This document shows positions 20,290-30,109 of a stretch of DNA of 64,000 nt, piece by piece. Numbering within the stretch: position 1 is the stretch's first letter; each line of letters starts with the position of its first letter. The stretch comes from Thermococcus sp. (GTDB lineage: Archaea; Methanobacteriota_B; Thermococci; Thermococcales; Thermococcaceae). Location of the stretch: assembly GCF_027063845.1 (NCBI RefSeq), contig NZ_JAMOQU010000101.1, positions 1 through 64,000 of the forward strand, written 5' to 3'. Under the pieces are notes generated by a model that was given only the letters and a program-made list of their open reading frames with translations, was not told where the DNA came from and ran no database searches. The position numbers and the translations under genes were made by a program.

Positions 20290-21686
20290 ATCCCCCCGAC
20301 CTCCTCCAGCTCCTCGAAGGCTTCTAAGTTCGTGTAGTAGTCCATGAGCTCCGAGATTTCCTTTCTGAGCTTGAAGCTCCTGACTATTGCTATCCCGAAG
20401 CCAATTATGGACGGCCATATCAGGTAGAGAAGCAACTTTGCGTCGCTTATCGGTATGGGCCTTGGCTCAGTGAAGCGATTGAAGTTCCATATCATGAAGG
20501 CTATCATGAGCCAGGCGGTGGAGAAGTTGGTGAGCCCGCTACCACTCTCACCGAGCTTGAAGCCAGGGATGACGTCCTTGGTTATCGGTGGGAGCAGGTT
20601 GCTTCCCATGAAGCCGAGCTGGTCCTCGAAGACGTGGAGCCACTGACCTATCATTGAAGCGAGTGCCAACTCCGTCGCGTGCTCGTAGCCTATCAGCTTG
20701 AAGAAGGCAAAGACGACGAGGCCTATTATAATGCCCATCGTGAGGGAGTGGCTGAAGCCGTGGTGCCAGGGCAGGAACCTGTCCTTGACGACGGTCTTGC
20801 CCCTGAACTCGGCCTTTCTGAAGGCTATCTCAGGGCCCGAGAAGGAGTCTATCCTCGTGGGCTTGGGGTAGGTCTTGATGAAGGGCACGCTGACCTTCGC
20901 TATGCCGTACTTCCTGTACTCGGGAACGTCGCCGCCTATGGCGACCCCTCCGGGCGTTACTATCGGCCCCATCTCAACCCTGACCTCCCTCCTGGGCGGG
21001 TCGAGGTGGACCCAGAAGCGCCTGTAAACGTCTCCAGGTAGGCGAATGTTGTGTATCTTGACTATCCTCTCGCCCTCGCGGTAGGCTTCCTCGATGGCCC
21101 TCGCTATGGTGTCAGCTATGCCCTGCGGGTGCGGTGCGTCGCTGACGACGAGCTTGAGCGAACCGTCCTCCTCAACGTCCACGTAGCCGAAGACGAGCAT
21201 CTCCTTGCCTTCCTCGATTTTTCCGAACTCCTCCTCGAAGAACTCGTAGTCATCTCCGAAGGCCTCGACGGTTATCTTCCCTGTTCCGTCGTTGAGCGTG
21301 AAGACTATGCTGTTGTAGTTTTCGGTCACCGTCTCCTCGCTCCCGTCCTCGCGGAGCACCTTGTACGTAACCTTTCCCGAACCCCTGACGAGTATCTCTT
21401 CTACCGTTCCCTCGACGGCAAAGAACTGGTAGCGGTTCTTCTCGCTCAGCTCGCTAATTTTGACGAGCTTTGGAGCGTAGTGCTTCTTCTCGTCCCAGGG
21501 GGCAGGGTCTATCTCGTAATCCCTCCTCGCAAGGAACTTCCCGAACTTGAAGTCCACGAAGTCGGGGAAGTAAGCGGCTGCCGCCGCTATGACGGGAATG
21601 AGTATGCCGAGCCTCAAATCACCGACGAGTGCCGCGAAGAAGGTTGCGGCCGCGAGGCCCGAGATGTAGTGGGTGAACCCTCTCAT
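20286..21686 (-). CDS. Membrane-bound metal-dependent hydrolase (DUF457/YdjM-like) with an inserted OB-like domain
   Basis: MRGFTHYISGLAAATFF..., HHGFSHSLTMGIIIGL, internal OB-like segment (VEGTVEEILVRG...FTLNDGTGKITVEAFGDD...GYVDVEEDGSLKLVV). Confidence 0.7.
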   Translation of the reverse strand: MRGFTHYISGLAAATFFAALVGDLRLGILIPVIAAAAAYFPDFVDFKFGKFLARRDYEIDPAPWDEKKHYAPKLVKISELSEKNRYQFFAVEGTVEEILVRGSGKVTYKVLREDGSEETVTENYNSIVFTLNDGTGKITVEAFGDDYEFFEEEFGKIEEGKEMLVFGYVDVEEDGSLKLVVSDAPHPQGIADTIARAIEEAYREGERIVKIHNIRLPGDVYRRFWVHLDPPRREVRVEMGPIVTPGGVAIGGDVPEYRKYGIAKVSVPFIKTYPKPTRIDSFSGPEIAFRKAEFRGKTVVKDRFLPWHHGFSHSLTMGIIIGLVVFAFFKLIGYEHATELALASMIGQWLHVFEDQLGFMGSNLLPPITKDVIPGFKLGESGSGLTNFSTAWLMIAFMIWNFNRFTEPRPIPISDAKLLLYLIWPSIIGFGIAIVRSFKLRKEISELMDYYTNLEAFEELEEVGGI

Positions 21687-21692
21687 CTTCCA

Positions 21693-23024
21693 TCACCCCA
21701 GTCCGAGCAGGTGCATGAAGTAGCCCGTGTGGCCCGTCATGCTGATGAGCACGGGCAGTATGAGCCCACCGAGGCAGTAACTCCTCCTGGTGTTGAACGC
21801 TGCCGCCATCATTCCTATAGCCGTTGAGACGAGGAGCACGGCAATGCCCATGGGGCCCGTGAGGAGGTAGCTTATCACCACAAGCGTCACTGCAACCACG
21901 TAGGAGAGCTTCTTGATGTGGACGACGTTGAAGCTCTTAGCTATGAACTTGGAGAGGTAGTAGGTGAAGAGGAAGCTTATCCCCGCGCTGAGAAGTATAA
22001 CGCCTATCGCGGCCAGATACTCCGCGTAGCTCTTGGGGGTGTAGATTGAGCTGACGAGCCACGCCGCCGCTCCCCTCGTGAGCCTCAGCTGGGGCAGGAA
22101 GAGGAGCGTGAAGGCCCCGACGTAGTAGATGACCCTGTTCACGCCCTGGCTTATGATGAAGGCGTCGTCACCGCGCTGGCTGGTCATGTGGCCCGCAACG
22201 AGGGCACCCATTCCACCCGTGATTATCGGGTAGACCGCCGCTATGGTTCCTCCCAGAGCGCCACCGAAGGTGGCCTTGAGGGTGTTGTAGACGCTGCTCT
22301 CAACTTTGTCGTCGGGAACCTGCTCGAGCATCGGCGGGTTGGAGAGTATGTTGAGTATCACCCAAGACATTCCGAAGAAGCCGATGAACATCGGTGTGAG
22401 CCTCGTGTAGGCGCTCGTCGTCGGCAGGAGGTTGGTGTTCATGACGATGAAGCCCAGTATTCCCGATAGGAAGAACACCAGGATTCCGCCGAGTATCTGC
22501 CTCCAGGCCAGCCAGAGCCTCTCCGCAGGTGTCCTTCCGCGGTCTCCTTCCTTGGGCCACTCGCTCATGAACATGAAGACCACTATGGCGACGAGGAAGT
22601 AGGTTATGTACGGACTGGTCGCCTGGTAGATTGGGGGCAGAACCCTCGGGAAGATGAAGAGGGCGCCGAGGACCAGTACTAGGGTTCCCGCGACTGCCCC
22701 GATGAGGTAGAGGAGAACTGCTTCATGTCCTCTGCCGAGGAGGAGGTAGCGCTGGGTCGGGAAGAGGAGGAACACCGCGCTCTCGTCGGCGACGCTGAAG
22801 TAGACGCTCGATATTGCACTCACGTATGCGTAGGCCACTATTGCCCCGATGGCGAAGAATGGAAAGGCCTGGACGGGCATCAGCTCACCGACACCGAAGA
22901 CAGCCACCAGTAGGGCCATTATGTTGAATATGTGGAAGCCAGGAATCCAGGAGATGAGGGAGCCGAAGAGCACCCCCGCAAGGGACCAGATTAAAAGTTC
23001 GGAGAGGGGAATCATGGCCATCAC
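21693..23024 (-). CDS. TctA-like (DUF112-type) multi-TM membrane protein
   Basis: ~12 hydrophobic segments; SLISWIPGFHIFNIMALL, GALGGTIAAVYPIITGGMGALVAGH TctA-like glycine-rich signature. Confidence 0.7.
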   Translation of the reverse strand: MMAMIPLSELLIWSLAGVLFGSLISWIPGFHIFNIMALLVAVFGVGELMPVQAFPFFAIGAIVAYAYVSAISSVYFSVADESAVFLLFPTQRYLLLGRGHEAVLLYLIGAVAGTLVLVLGALFIFPRVLPPIYQATSPYITYFLVAIVVFMFMSEWPKEGDRGRTPAERLWLAWRQILGGILVFFLSGILGFIVMNTNLLPTTSAYTRLTPMFIGFFGMSWVILNILSNPPMLEQVPDDKVESSVYNTLKATFGGALGGTIAAVYPIITGGMGALVAGHMTSQRGDDAFIISQGVNRVIYYVGAFTLLFLPQLRLTRGAAAWLVSSIYTPKSYAEYLAAIGVILLSAGISFLFTYYLSKFIAKSFNVVHIKKLSYVVAVTLVVISYLLTGPMGIAVLLVSTAIGMMAAAFNTRRSYCLGGLILPVLISMTGHTGYFMHLLGLG

Positions 23025-25996
23025 CTCACCTCGATGCAGTCGCCCCTGTAGGGGATGACCTCGACGGTTCCCTTGTACTCGGCGACGTAGCCCGCTATTC
23101 TGACCGTCTGGCCCTTTTCAAAGCTCATGTCTCCTGCAACGCTCTTCGGGATGAATATCACCAGTTCCCCGCTTCCGTCGTCGATGGTCAGCTTGACGAA
23201 GCTCCTGCCCGTGTAAACGTCCTGGATTGTTCCCTCAACAATCACGGTCTGTCCGAGCAACTCAAGGGTAACCTCGCCCGTGCCAAGCTTCTCGGCTGGA
23301 ACCGCTTCGATAACGGTCAATGAGACAACCTCGGATTTGTCGGCGTCGTAGGTTATCCTGAGCGTGCTTCCCGTTCCCGCTTCCCTCGGGTCGGGAAGGA
23401 GCTCCCTAGCCACCTTGAGCTTCGTGCTTCCAGTGTCGTCGTGGACGGCCAAGTAGTAGGCACCGTTCTCGTAGCTCAGCCCGTCCCAGACGACGGTGAG
23501 GTTGACCCTGCCCGATGCGTTGGAGAGCTCGGAAACGGTTATCTCCTCCACCCCACCGGAGGGCTTCTCCTGGACTATGATGGCATCGAGGGTGTAGACC
23601 ACAATCTCGGCCTTTTTGTCGTACTCATCCACGTAGCCAGCCAAATAGACGCCCTGACCTTTCTCAATGCTCAGGTTCGCACCGCCGGGTACGAAGACCG
23701 CTATTCCACCGCTTCCGTCGTCTACCGTCAGCTTGAGGTTCTTACCGATGACCGCAACGTCCACCGCGGTTCCGTTGACCGCTATCGTCTTTCCTTTCAT
23801 TTCAAGGCTTACTGAACCCGTCTTGACGAGCTTCGCCGGGATGGCCTTCGAGACGTTGAGGGCGATTATCGAGCCGCTCAGCGGGTCGGCGACGACCTTA
23901 AGTTCGCTTCCCGTTCCAGCGTTTAGGGGGTTCGGGAGGAGCAAGCGGTCGATTGTGAGGGTTGCACTTCCAGTGGAGTCGTGCACCGTCATGAGGTAGT
24001 CGGGCTTCTGGTAGCCGAGGGCGTCCCAGGTGACGGTCAATAGGAGTGGCTCTGTGGCAGTCTTGAGCTCAGCGACGGTCCCCTCCACAGGTCCAGATTC
24101 CTGAAGCTTCTCAATCGCCTCAGGATTGAAGAGCACGACTTCGGGACTGTCCCGGTACAGCTCAACGTATCCCCCGACCTGAACAAGGTCGCCCTCCTCG
24201 GGAACGTATGCAAGCTCGTTGGCAGTTGAGCGCGGGACGAAGACCGGGAGGTTGCCGATGACTATCTTGAGGTTGCCACTGAGGTTCGCCACGTCGGTGA
24301 CCTTGCCAACGACAATGACGAGCTGTCCCTCCATCTCCGCGGTGACCTCGTCGGGCCTGAGCGGAATCGGCGCTATCGGAACCTCAACGGTGAGGTTCTC
24401 CCCCTTTACAAGGCCTGGGCTCTCCACCAGACCTCTAATGACAACCTGACTGCCCGTTCCCGCATCGAGCGGGTTGAGGTTGAGCAGTACCTCCCTCGGA
24501 AGAGAGGCCCTAACGCCGTCCACCGTGAGGTAGTAGGTGCCGTTGGCGTACGTTACGCCCTCTATGGAACCAACGAAGTCCACAAGCTGGCCCTCGTAGT
24601 CAGCGAGCTGAGCCGCGGTGACCCTCGGGAGCTCTATGCTCTGGGGTGGAAGTGGCTCGCCAAGGGCCCTTATTCCCTCTCCCGTGTAAACCACGACTTC
24701 GAGCTTCCCGCGGTACTCCTCAAGGTAACCCGCAACCTCGACGCCGAGGCCCTCCTTCAAACCATCCTTCGTCTCGTTGGAAAGTTCCGCCAAAGTGGCC
24801 GAGGGTATGAAGACGTCCATCTTACCCGTTCCGTCGTCAATGACGAGCTTAAGGTTCGAGCCGATTCTGGCGACGTCCTCTATGTTGCCCTTCACGGCAA
24901 CTATTGAGCCACGCATGTCGAGGGTTAGGGTTCCGATTGGCTTGAACTCGGTTTTAACTGGCCTAACGACCTCCAGGTAGGCCGCGACGAGCCTGCCGTC
25001 GTCGCCCATTCTTCCCGCAACCTTGACGGTGCTCTCACTCGACGCGTTGAAGGGGTTGAGGTTGGCGAGAACTTCGCGCGGGACGAGGGCTTCGAGGTAG
25101 TTCTGGCCGTCGGTAAGCGTTAGAACGTAGCGACCGTTCTCGTACGTTATTCCGGCTATGGAGCCCTCCACTGCCATGACCATTCCCGGATAGCCATGAG
25201 CCTCGCCTATCGGAACGACCGGGGCTTCCTCAATGGGCGTGACGGACAGCTGTGAGAGGTTCCTGACGACTATCTCCGGTGAGGTGCCCTTGTAGAGGTA
25301 GACTATTCCCGGGGCGTAGAGCGTGTCGCCGACCTTGACAGAGAGGTTGTTGAAGACGAGAAGAACCCTCGGGACGAGCACGGAAACGAGGGACTCACCG
25401 GTGTCGACGGTCATCAGGTAGCCGGAGCTGACGTTGGAGAACTCGGTGACGATGCCCTCAACCGCCACGTAAGTGTTGCTCATGTTGGCGTTGAGGGACT
25501 TTACAAGGGGTGGCCTGTCGGAATAGAGCTTCGAGCGGAAGTGGAGACCTTCAAGATACTGAAGCATCGAGTACGTGTAAGTTTCCCTCACGCGGAGCTG
25601 AACTTCAGCCGTCACCTCGTCGCCGGGGAACGGGACGAGTCCCTTCTTTATCATCTCGTCGGCGAGGGGAGAGTAGACGCGAACGTCCATCTGTCCCGTT
25701 CCATCGTCCACAGTGAATGTGATGCTCAGCTTTCCGCCGGTCTGGGAGACGTAGGGGACTGTGGTGACTGTTCCGTTTATCCTGACGACCGCGTAGTTCA
25801 TGAGGTAGTTACCGTAGACGTCACTCACCTTCACAAGCGGGGCCTGGGCGCCCTGGGCCGCGACAAGTAGAACCGCAACCCCTATTATCGAGAGCAGAAG
25901 GGAGAAGTACTTGAGCCTCGAAACGTCGAGCTTCTTCTGTTCCTTCAGCCCATGATAGTAGAGCTTCTTCTCACCTTTCTTCTCGGTCATGACCAT
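23021..25996 (-). CDS. Large OB-fold repeat protein with N-terminal signal/TM anchor
   Basis: 991 aa; N-terminal hydrophobic helix (FSLLLSIIGVAVLLVAAQGA), then ~10 OB-like units such as GKTIAVNGTAVDVAVIGKNLKLTVDDGSGGIAVFVP / GQTVIVEGTIQDVYTGRSFVKLTIDDGSGELVIFIP. Confidence 0.8.
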   Translation of the reverse strand: MVMTEKKGEKKLYYHGLKEQKKLDVSRLKYFSLLLSIIGVAVLLVAAQGAQAPLVKVSDVYGNYLMNYAVVRINGTVTTVPYVSQTGGKLSITFTVDDGTGQMDVRVYSPLADEMIKKGLVPFPGDEVTAEVQLRVRETYTYSMLQYLEGLHFRSKLYSDRPPLVKSLNANMSNTYVAVEGIVTEFSNVSSGYLMTVDTGESLVSVLVPRVLLVFNNLSVKVGDTLYAPGIVYLYKGTSPEIVVRNLSQLSVTPIEEAPVVPIGEAHGYPGMVMAVEGSIAGITYENGRYVLTLTDGQNYLEALVPREVLANLNPFNASSESTVKVAGRMGDDGRLVAAYLEVVRPVKTEFKPIGTLTLDMRGSIVAVKGNIEDVARIGSNLKLVIDDGTGKMDVFIPSATLAELSNETKDGLKEGLGVEVAGYLEEYRGKLEVVVYTGEGIRALGEPLPPQSIELPRVTAAQLADYEGQLVDFVGSIEGVTYANGTYYLTVDGVRASLPREVLLNLNPLDAGTGSQVVIRGLVESPGLVKGENLTVEVPIAPIPLRPDEVTAEMEGQLVIVVGKVTDVANLSGNLKIVIGNLPVFVPRSTANELAYVPEEGDLVQVGGYVELYRDSPEVVLFNPEAIEKLQESGPVEGTVAELKTATEPLLLTVTWDALGYQKPDYLMTVHDSTGSATLTIDRLLLPNPLNAGTGSELKVVADPLSGSIIALNVSKAIPAKLVKTGSVSLEMKGKTIAVNGTAVDVAVIGKNLKLTVDDGSGGIAVFVPGGANLSIEKGQGVYLAGYVDEYDKKAEIVVYTLDAIIVQEKPSGGVEEITVSELSNASGRVNLTVVWDGLSYENGAYYLAVHDDTGSTKLKVARELLPDPREAGTGSTLRITYDADKSEVVSLTVIEAVPAEKLGTGEVTLELLGQTVIVEGTIQDVYTGRSFVKLTIDDGSGELVIFIPKSVAGDMSFEKGQTVRIAGYVAEYKGTVEVIPYRGDCIEVR

Positions 25997-26145
25997 ACCT
26001 CCGGATTATTTGACGTAGCAACCCAGTTGATGGACTTCCCTTTTAACACTTTCGTGTCAAAATAATGCAGGGTTGGGCAGGTTTGAATAAGAGAGAACTT
26101 TACGTGGTGGGAAAATAACTTAAACTCCAACGAGACCGTGAAGAT

Positions 26146-26847
26146 ATGAGGGTCATAGTGGTTACAGACAGGAAAAGGTACGTCCTTCACCCGGTACTCG
26201 TCGCCAGGGCAAGCAGGGCTTTAGTTGACGGGAACAGATGGGAGTTCGAGGCCGTTCTAAGGGAATTCGAGAGGAACTACTTCATGGAGGGGCTGGTGAA
26301 GTACAAAGGCGAGTCCTTCCTCGAACTCCTGGGCAAGTACCTCTTCTTGGGTACCGTGGCGGGGTTTAACAGGGCAGAAGAGCTCATCGAGGAGGCAAGG
26401 AAGGGGCTCCGCATCGTTGAAGTTGGGGACCCCTACGTCCCGTTTTATCTGGCTGGCATCATGTACCTTGAGGGAAAACCCGTCCCGAAGGAGATTCTGA
26501 GAAAGCTTCCCAACCCCGTTTACGACTTAGATGACGACGATTACATTGCCTTTCTCCTGAGGCTGTTTGAGCACAACCACCACTTTGGAGTAATAAGCTG
26601 TGCCCTCGAGTTCTGGACCCTGAGACAGGCGCTTTATGCCGGACTGCTTAGGCCAGAGAAGCCAGAAATCTGGCGGGACAAAGGCTGTTCCGTTGGGATA
26701 GCTCGGCTGAAGGGAGACATCGACGACGTGGAGGGAGAGTTCAAAATCGCCTGCAGAAACGGGTGGTGCGTCTTCTACTTCAGGGGGAGCAAAAGAATAC
26801 TGGAAGAAAAACTGAGGGAGCTGGGAATCAGCCCTCCCCGCCCTTGA
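26146..26847 (+). CDS. Hypothetical protein
   Basis: 233-aa ORF with normal coding composition; divergent from the OB-fold gene; no family recognised. Confidence 0.6.
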   Translation: MRVIVVTDRKRYVLHPVLVARASRALVDGNRWEFEAVLREFERNYFMEGLVKYKGESFLELLGKYLFLGTVAGFNRAEELIEEARKGLRIVEVGDPYVPFYLAGIMYLEGKPVPKEILRKLPNPVYDLDDDDYIAFLLRLFEHNHHFGVISCALEFWTLRQALYAGLLRPEKPEIWRDKGCSVGIARLKGDIDDVEGEFKIACRNGWCVFYFRGSKRILEEKLRELGISPPRP

Positions 26848-28699
26848 GAACCTTCTCAACGTCAAAGCCCTCTTCATACTTCCTGAGCTTCCTCTCGAAG
26901 AACTCGATGAAGAGCCTGTAGCGCTTCGCCCTGTGCTTCGGGCTTCCCCTGATGCTGTGGCCGTGCGGGCCCCTCTTGAAAACGGCTATATAAGCTTCCT
27001 TGCCAAGGTCCTTCAGAACGTTGTAGAACATCAGGCTCTGGTCGAGCGGACAGCGGTAGTCCTCCAGCGAGTGTATCAGCAGAATCGGGGCCTTCACGTT
27101 CTTTGCGTAGAACAGGGGGCTTAGCTTCCTGAAGTTCTCGTTCTCCAGCGGGTTTGGCCCGATGACCTCGACGTCGAACCAGAGGCCAATGTCCGAGAAG
27201 GCATAGCTCGTCAGCCAGTAGCTTATGCCGTTCTCGCTGATTCCAGCCTTGAAGAGGTCGCTCTGCGTTAACGCCCAGTTGGTCATGAAGCCGCCGTAGC
27301 TTATGCCGGTTATTCCAACGCGCTCCCTGTCGGCTTGCGGTTCGAGCTTGAAGAACTCCTCTATGCCGGCCATTATGTCCTCGAAGTCCTCCAGGCCAGT
27401 CCTCTCAAGGACGCGAAGGGCGAAGTCCTCGTCGTAACCGTCGCTGCCGCGCGGATTGACGTAGACCACGTAATAACCTTTGTTCGCCATCAGCTGCATC
27501 TCGTAGACGAAGCGGTGTCCGTACATTCCCTTCGGCCCGCCGTGGACGAAGACTATCACAGGGGCCTTCTCGTCCTCCTTGAGCTCGGGCTTCAGATACC
27601 AGCCGTCTATCTCCAGGTCTTTGCTTCTAAAGCGGAAGTGCCTCGGCTCGAAGGTTTTCAGTTTGGCGAATATCGGACCGTTGTAGTCGGTGACCTGCTT
27701 GAGCTCGCCGTCGTACAGGTAGAGCTCGCCTATCCTCGTGGCGGTCATTATGAGGAGTAGGGCCTTTCCGTTGCTGGCATCCAGGCCGTAAATCCAGTGG
27801 TCGCCAGCTACTACGCGCTCGGCTTTACCATCCCAGAGCCAGAGGTTCACCCTGCCCGAATCTGGAGTGAGGAAGTAGACCTTGCCCCCGGTGAGCTTCG
27901 CGCCCCAGACGTCGAGCGGGCCCTCGTAGACGGGCTTGAGCTCGCCGTCCCACAGATATAGCCAGTCGTGCTCGCTGATGAACTTCTTCTCCATCTTGCC
28001 CCTGAGGAGAATGGCTTTTCCATCCGAATCAACCGCCTCAAAGGAAACGCGCTCGAAGAGCTTCTCCTCGTTTCCGTCCTTCCAGAGGTAGATGTCGTAG
28101 AACTTGAAGAGGGCTAGCTTGCCGTTTTCCCTGTGTGGGACGTTGATTACAATCGAATCGCCGTGCCAGAGGCCCGAGCTGAAGCGGGGCTTCTCAAACT
28201 CCTCTATGATTTCTTCGCTCTCCGTGTCGAGGACCCAGAAGGTCGTCTTCTCGCCGTCGAGGAAGCCCATGCCGTCGAACCAGAAAGGAACGTCGTCGTC
28301 GAAGACGAAGTCGTCATCGTCGTGCCTCTTGAAGCCGACCACCAAAAGCCTCCTCGAGTCGTCGTTCCACTGGAGGGAGCGGATGTTTTTGGCGGAGAGA
28401 ACCTTCTTGGCGCTCATCGTTTCGAGCTCGGCAACCCAGACCTCTGTTTCCTTCTTCTCCTCGTTGGGCCTCGTGAAGGCAATCTTTCTGCCATCGGGCG
28501 AGAGCCTCGGCATTGAGGCGTTCTCTATGAAGCGCTTTGAGCCGGTCTCAAGGTCCTCAACGACCACCGTGCTCTCGTACTTATTGTCCTTCATGTTGAC
28601 CTTGGTTAGGGTGTATGCTATTCTCGAGCCTTCAATCCTCGGGTCGTTCACGTAGGCGAACCGAGAAAAGGTCTTCTCGTTCCATTCGATACCGCTCAT
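26828..28699 (-). CDS. Acylaminoacyl-peptidase / prolyl oligopeptidase family S9
   Basis: GITGISYGGFMTNWALTQS nucleophile motif, PVIVFVHGGPKGMYGHRF, beta-propeller WD-like N-terminal region. Confidence 0.9.
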   Translation of the reverse strand: MSGIEWNEKTFSRFAYVNDPRIEGSRIAYTLTKVNMKDNKYESTVVVEDLETGSKRFIENASMPRLSPDGRKIAFTRPNEEKKETEVWVAELETMSAKKVLSAKNIRSLQWNDDSRRLLVVGFKRHDDDDFVFDDDVPFWFDGMGFLDGEKTTFWVLDTESEEIIEEFEKPRFSSGLWHGDSIVINVPHRENGKLALFKFYDIYLWKDGNEEKLFERVSFEAVDSDGKAILLRGKMEKKFISEHDWLYLWDGELKPVYEGPLDVWGAKLTGGKVYFLTPDSGRVNLWLWDGKAERVVAGDHWIYGLDASNGKALLLIMTATRIGELYLYDGELKQVTDYNGPIFAKLKTFEPRHFRFRSKDLEIDGWYLKPELKEDEKAPVIVFVHGGPKGMYGHRFVYEMQLMANKGYYVVYVNPRGSDGYDEDFALRVLERTGLEDFEDIMAGIEEFFKLEPQADRERVGITGISYGGFMTNWALTQSDLFKAGISENGISYWLTSYAFSDIGLWFDVEVIGPNPLENENFRKLSPLFYAKNVKAPILLIHSLEDYRCPLDQSLMFYNVLKDLGKEAYIAVFKRGPHGHSIRGSPKHRAKRYRLFIEFFERKLRKYEEGFDVEKVLKGGEG

Positions 28700-28816
28700 A
28701 ACGCTATCACCCGGTTATGATAGGCGCCGAGGTATAAAAGCTTAACTCCAATGGACATCAATGAACACGGGAACCTTTAAAAGGAGCCCGCCGATAGTGC
28801 CGGGACAGGTGAGAGA

Positions 28817-29143
28817 ATGAAGGAAACGAGCGCCATAGCGATAATCCTAGCCGTGGGAATAGTCGTTTCATTGGTCCTGAAGAACTACATCGGGATAGCC
28901 ATAGCGGCCTTTGGAATACCGGCGTACCTCGCCTACACCGCCCGCGAACAGAACATCCTCGCGAAGTCGAGGCTCTACGACAGGGACCTGTTCCTCATGA
29001 TTGGCATCTCGATAGTGGTAATCCTCGTCTTCAACTACTTCCTCGACCCGAGGATTGGGCTCATAGTCCTTGCCATCGTCGTTCCGCTCTTGGCCCTCTA
29101 CGCCGACCGGCTAAAGGCCGGAAAGAAGGTCCAGAAGGCGTGA
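28817..29143 (+). CDS. Multi-TM membrane protein, unknown function
   Basis: 108-aa hydrophobic ORF preceded by GGTGAGAG. Confidence 0.6.
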   Translation: MKETSAIAIILAVGIVVSLVLKNYIGIAIAAFGIPAYLAYTAREQNILAKSRLYDRDLFLMIGISIVVILVFNYFLDPRIGLIVLAIVVPLLALYADRLKAGKKVQKA

Positions 29144-29761
29144 AAGCTTTCCGGTCTTCTTGTACTCTCTCAGCGCTTCTTTTACCTCCTCTCTGAAACC
29201 CTCGTCGAGACCGAACTTTATGTAGAGCCTTTCAGAAATCGCGTTCCTGCCGACGAAGAGCATCGAAAAGGCCGAGGTCAGGTTGTTCGGCTTCCTCCAG
29301 TTAGCTTTCTCGAAGTCTATGATGTAAACGCCCTCGCCGACGATGATGTGCTTGCCCCCCTGAATCTGGCCGTGGTCGAGGTAAAGCCTGTCGAGCAGGG
29401 CCGTTTTCTCGGCTATCCCGAAGAGGTGGCGCTTTTCGAGGTCGGCGTAGAGAACGGGCTCACCATCGGCGAACTCCCTGACGAGGTAGGGCAGGCCCTC
29501 AAAGACCCCCGTGAAGAGGAGCGGGGGCGTTATTCCGAAGGGCTCTATCACCTTCAGTATTCTTGCCTCCTTTTCGAAGTTGTTCCTCGGCGAATCCGGC
29601 CTCTGGAGCTTCACGACGGCCTTTCTCCCCTTAAACTCGCCGAGGAAGACGAGGCTCGTGGTTCCTTTGGAGAACGGCCTGACCTCACTTAACCCGAGAA
29701 CCTCAAGGTGGTTCAGAAACCGCTCCAGTTTCTTACGACAGATGATGTTTTCAAACGTCAT
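29111..29761 (-). CDS. Atypical protein-kinase-fold protein
   Basis: FSKGTTSLVFLGEFKGRKAVVKLQRPD (ATP loop + Lys), YLDHGQIQGGKHIIVGEGVYIIDFEKA (catalytic/metal loop). Start inferred at MTFENIICRK. Confidence 0.7.
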   Translation of the reverse strand: MTFENIICRKKLERFLNHLEVLGLSEVRPFSKGTTSLVFLGEFKGRKAVVKLQRPDSPRNNFEKEARILKVIEPFGITPPLLFTGVFEGLPYLVREFADGEPVLYADLEKRHLFGIAEKTALLDRLYLDHGQIQGGKHIIVGEGVYIIDFEKANWRKPNNLTSAFSMLFVGRNAISERLYIKFGLDEGFREEVKEALREYKKTGKLSRLLDLLSGL

Positions 29762-29810
29762 CTCGATAAGCTTAAATAGGTCGCGGGTTAAATATTTTTG
29801 GTGATAGCCC

Positions 29811-30038
29811 ATGGTGACGGCTTTTATTTTGATGGTTACGGCTGCTGGAAAGGAAAGGGAAGTCATGGAGAAGCTTCTCGCCATGCCAGAAGTTAAGGAG
29901 GCCTACGTCGTTTACGGCGAGTACGACCTCGTTGTCAAAGTTGAGACGGACACGCTCAAAGACCTCGACCAGTTCATAACCGAGAAGATAAGGCGCATGC
30001 CGGAAATCCAGATGACCTCGACGATGATAGCCATCTGA
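29811..30038 (+). CDS. Stand-alone Lrp/AsnC ligand-binding (RAM) domain protein
   Basis: AFILMVTAAGKEREVMEKLLAMPEVKEAYVVYGEYDLVVKVETDTL; no HTH. Confidence 0.88.
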   Translation: MVTAFILMVTAAGKEREVMEKLLAMPEVKEAYVVYGEYDLVVKVETDTLKDLDQFITEKIRRMPEIQMTSTMIAI

Positions 30039-30109
30039 TTCTCTCGTTCTTCTCTCGCATTATTCTCCGCAAAGCCTTCTCAGAATGAAAAGAGGAAACA
30101 GTGGGGATT

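Noticed and set aside
21051-21827. 258-aa forward ORF opposite the DUF457/TctA-like genes
   Set aside because: Shadow ORF spanning two real genes on the opposite strand.
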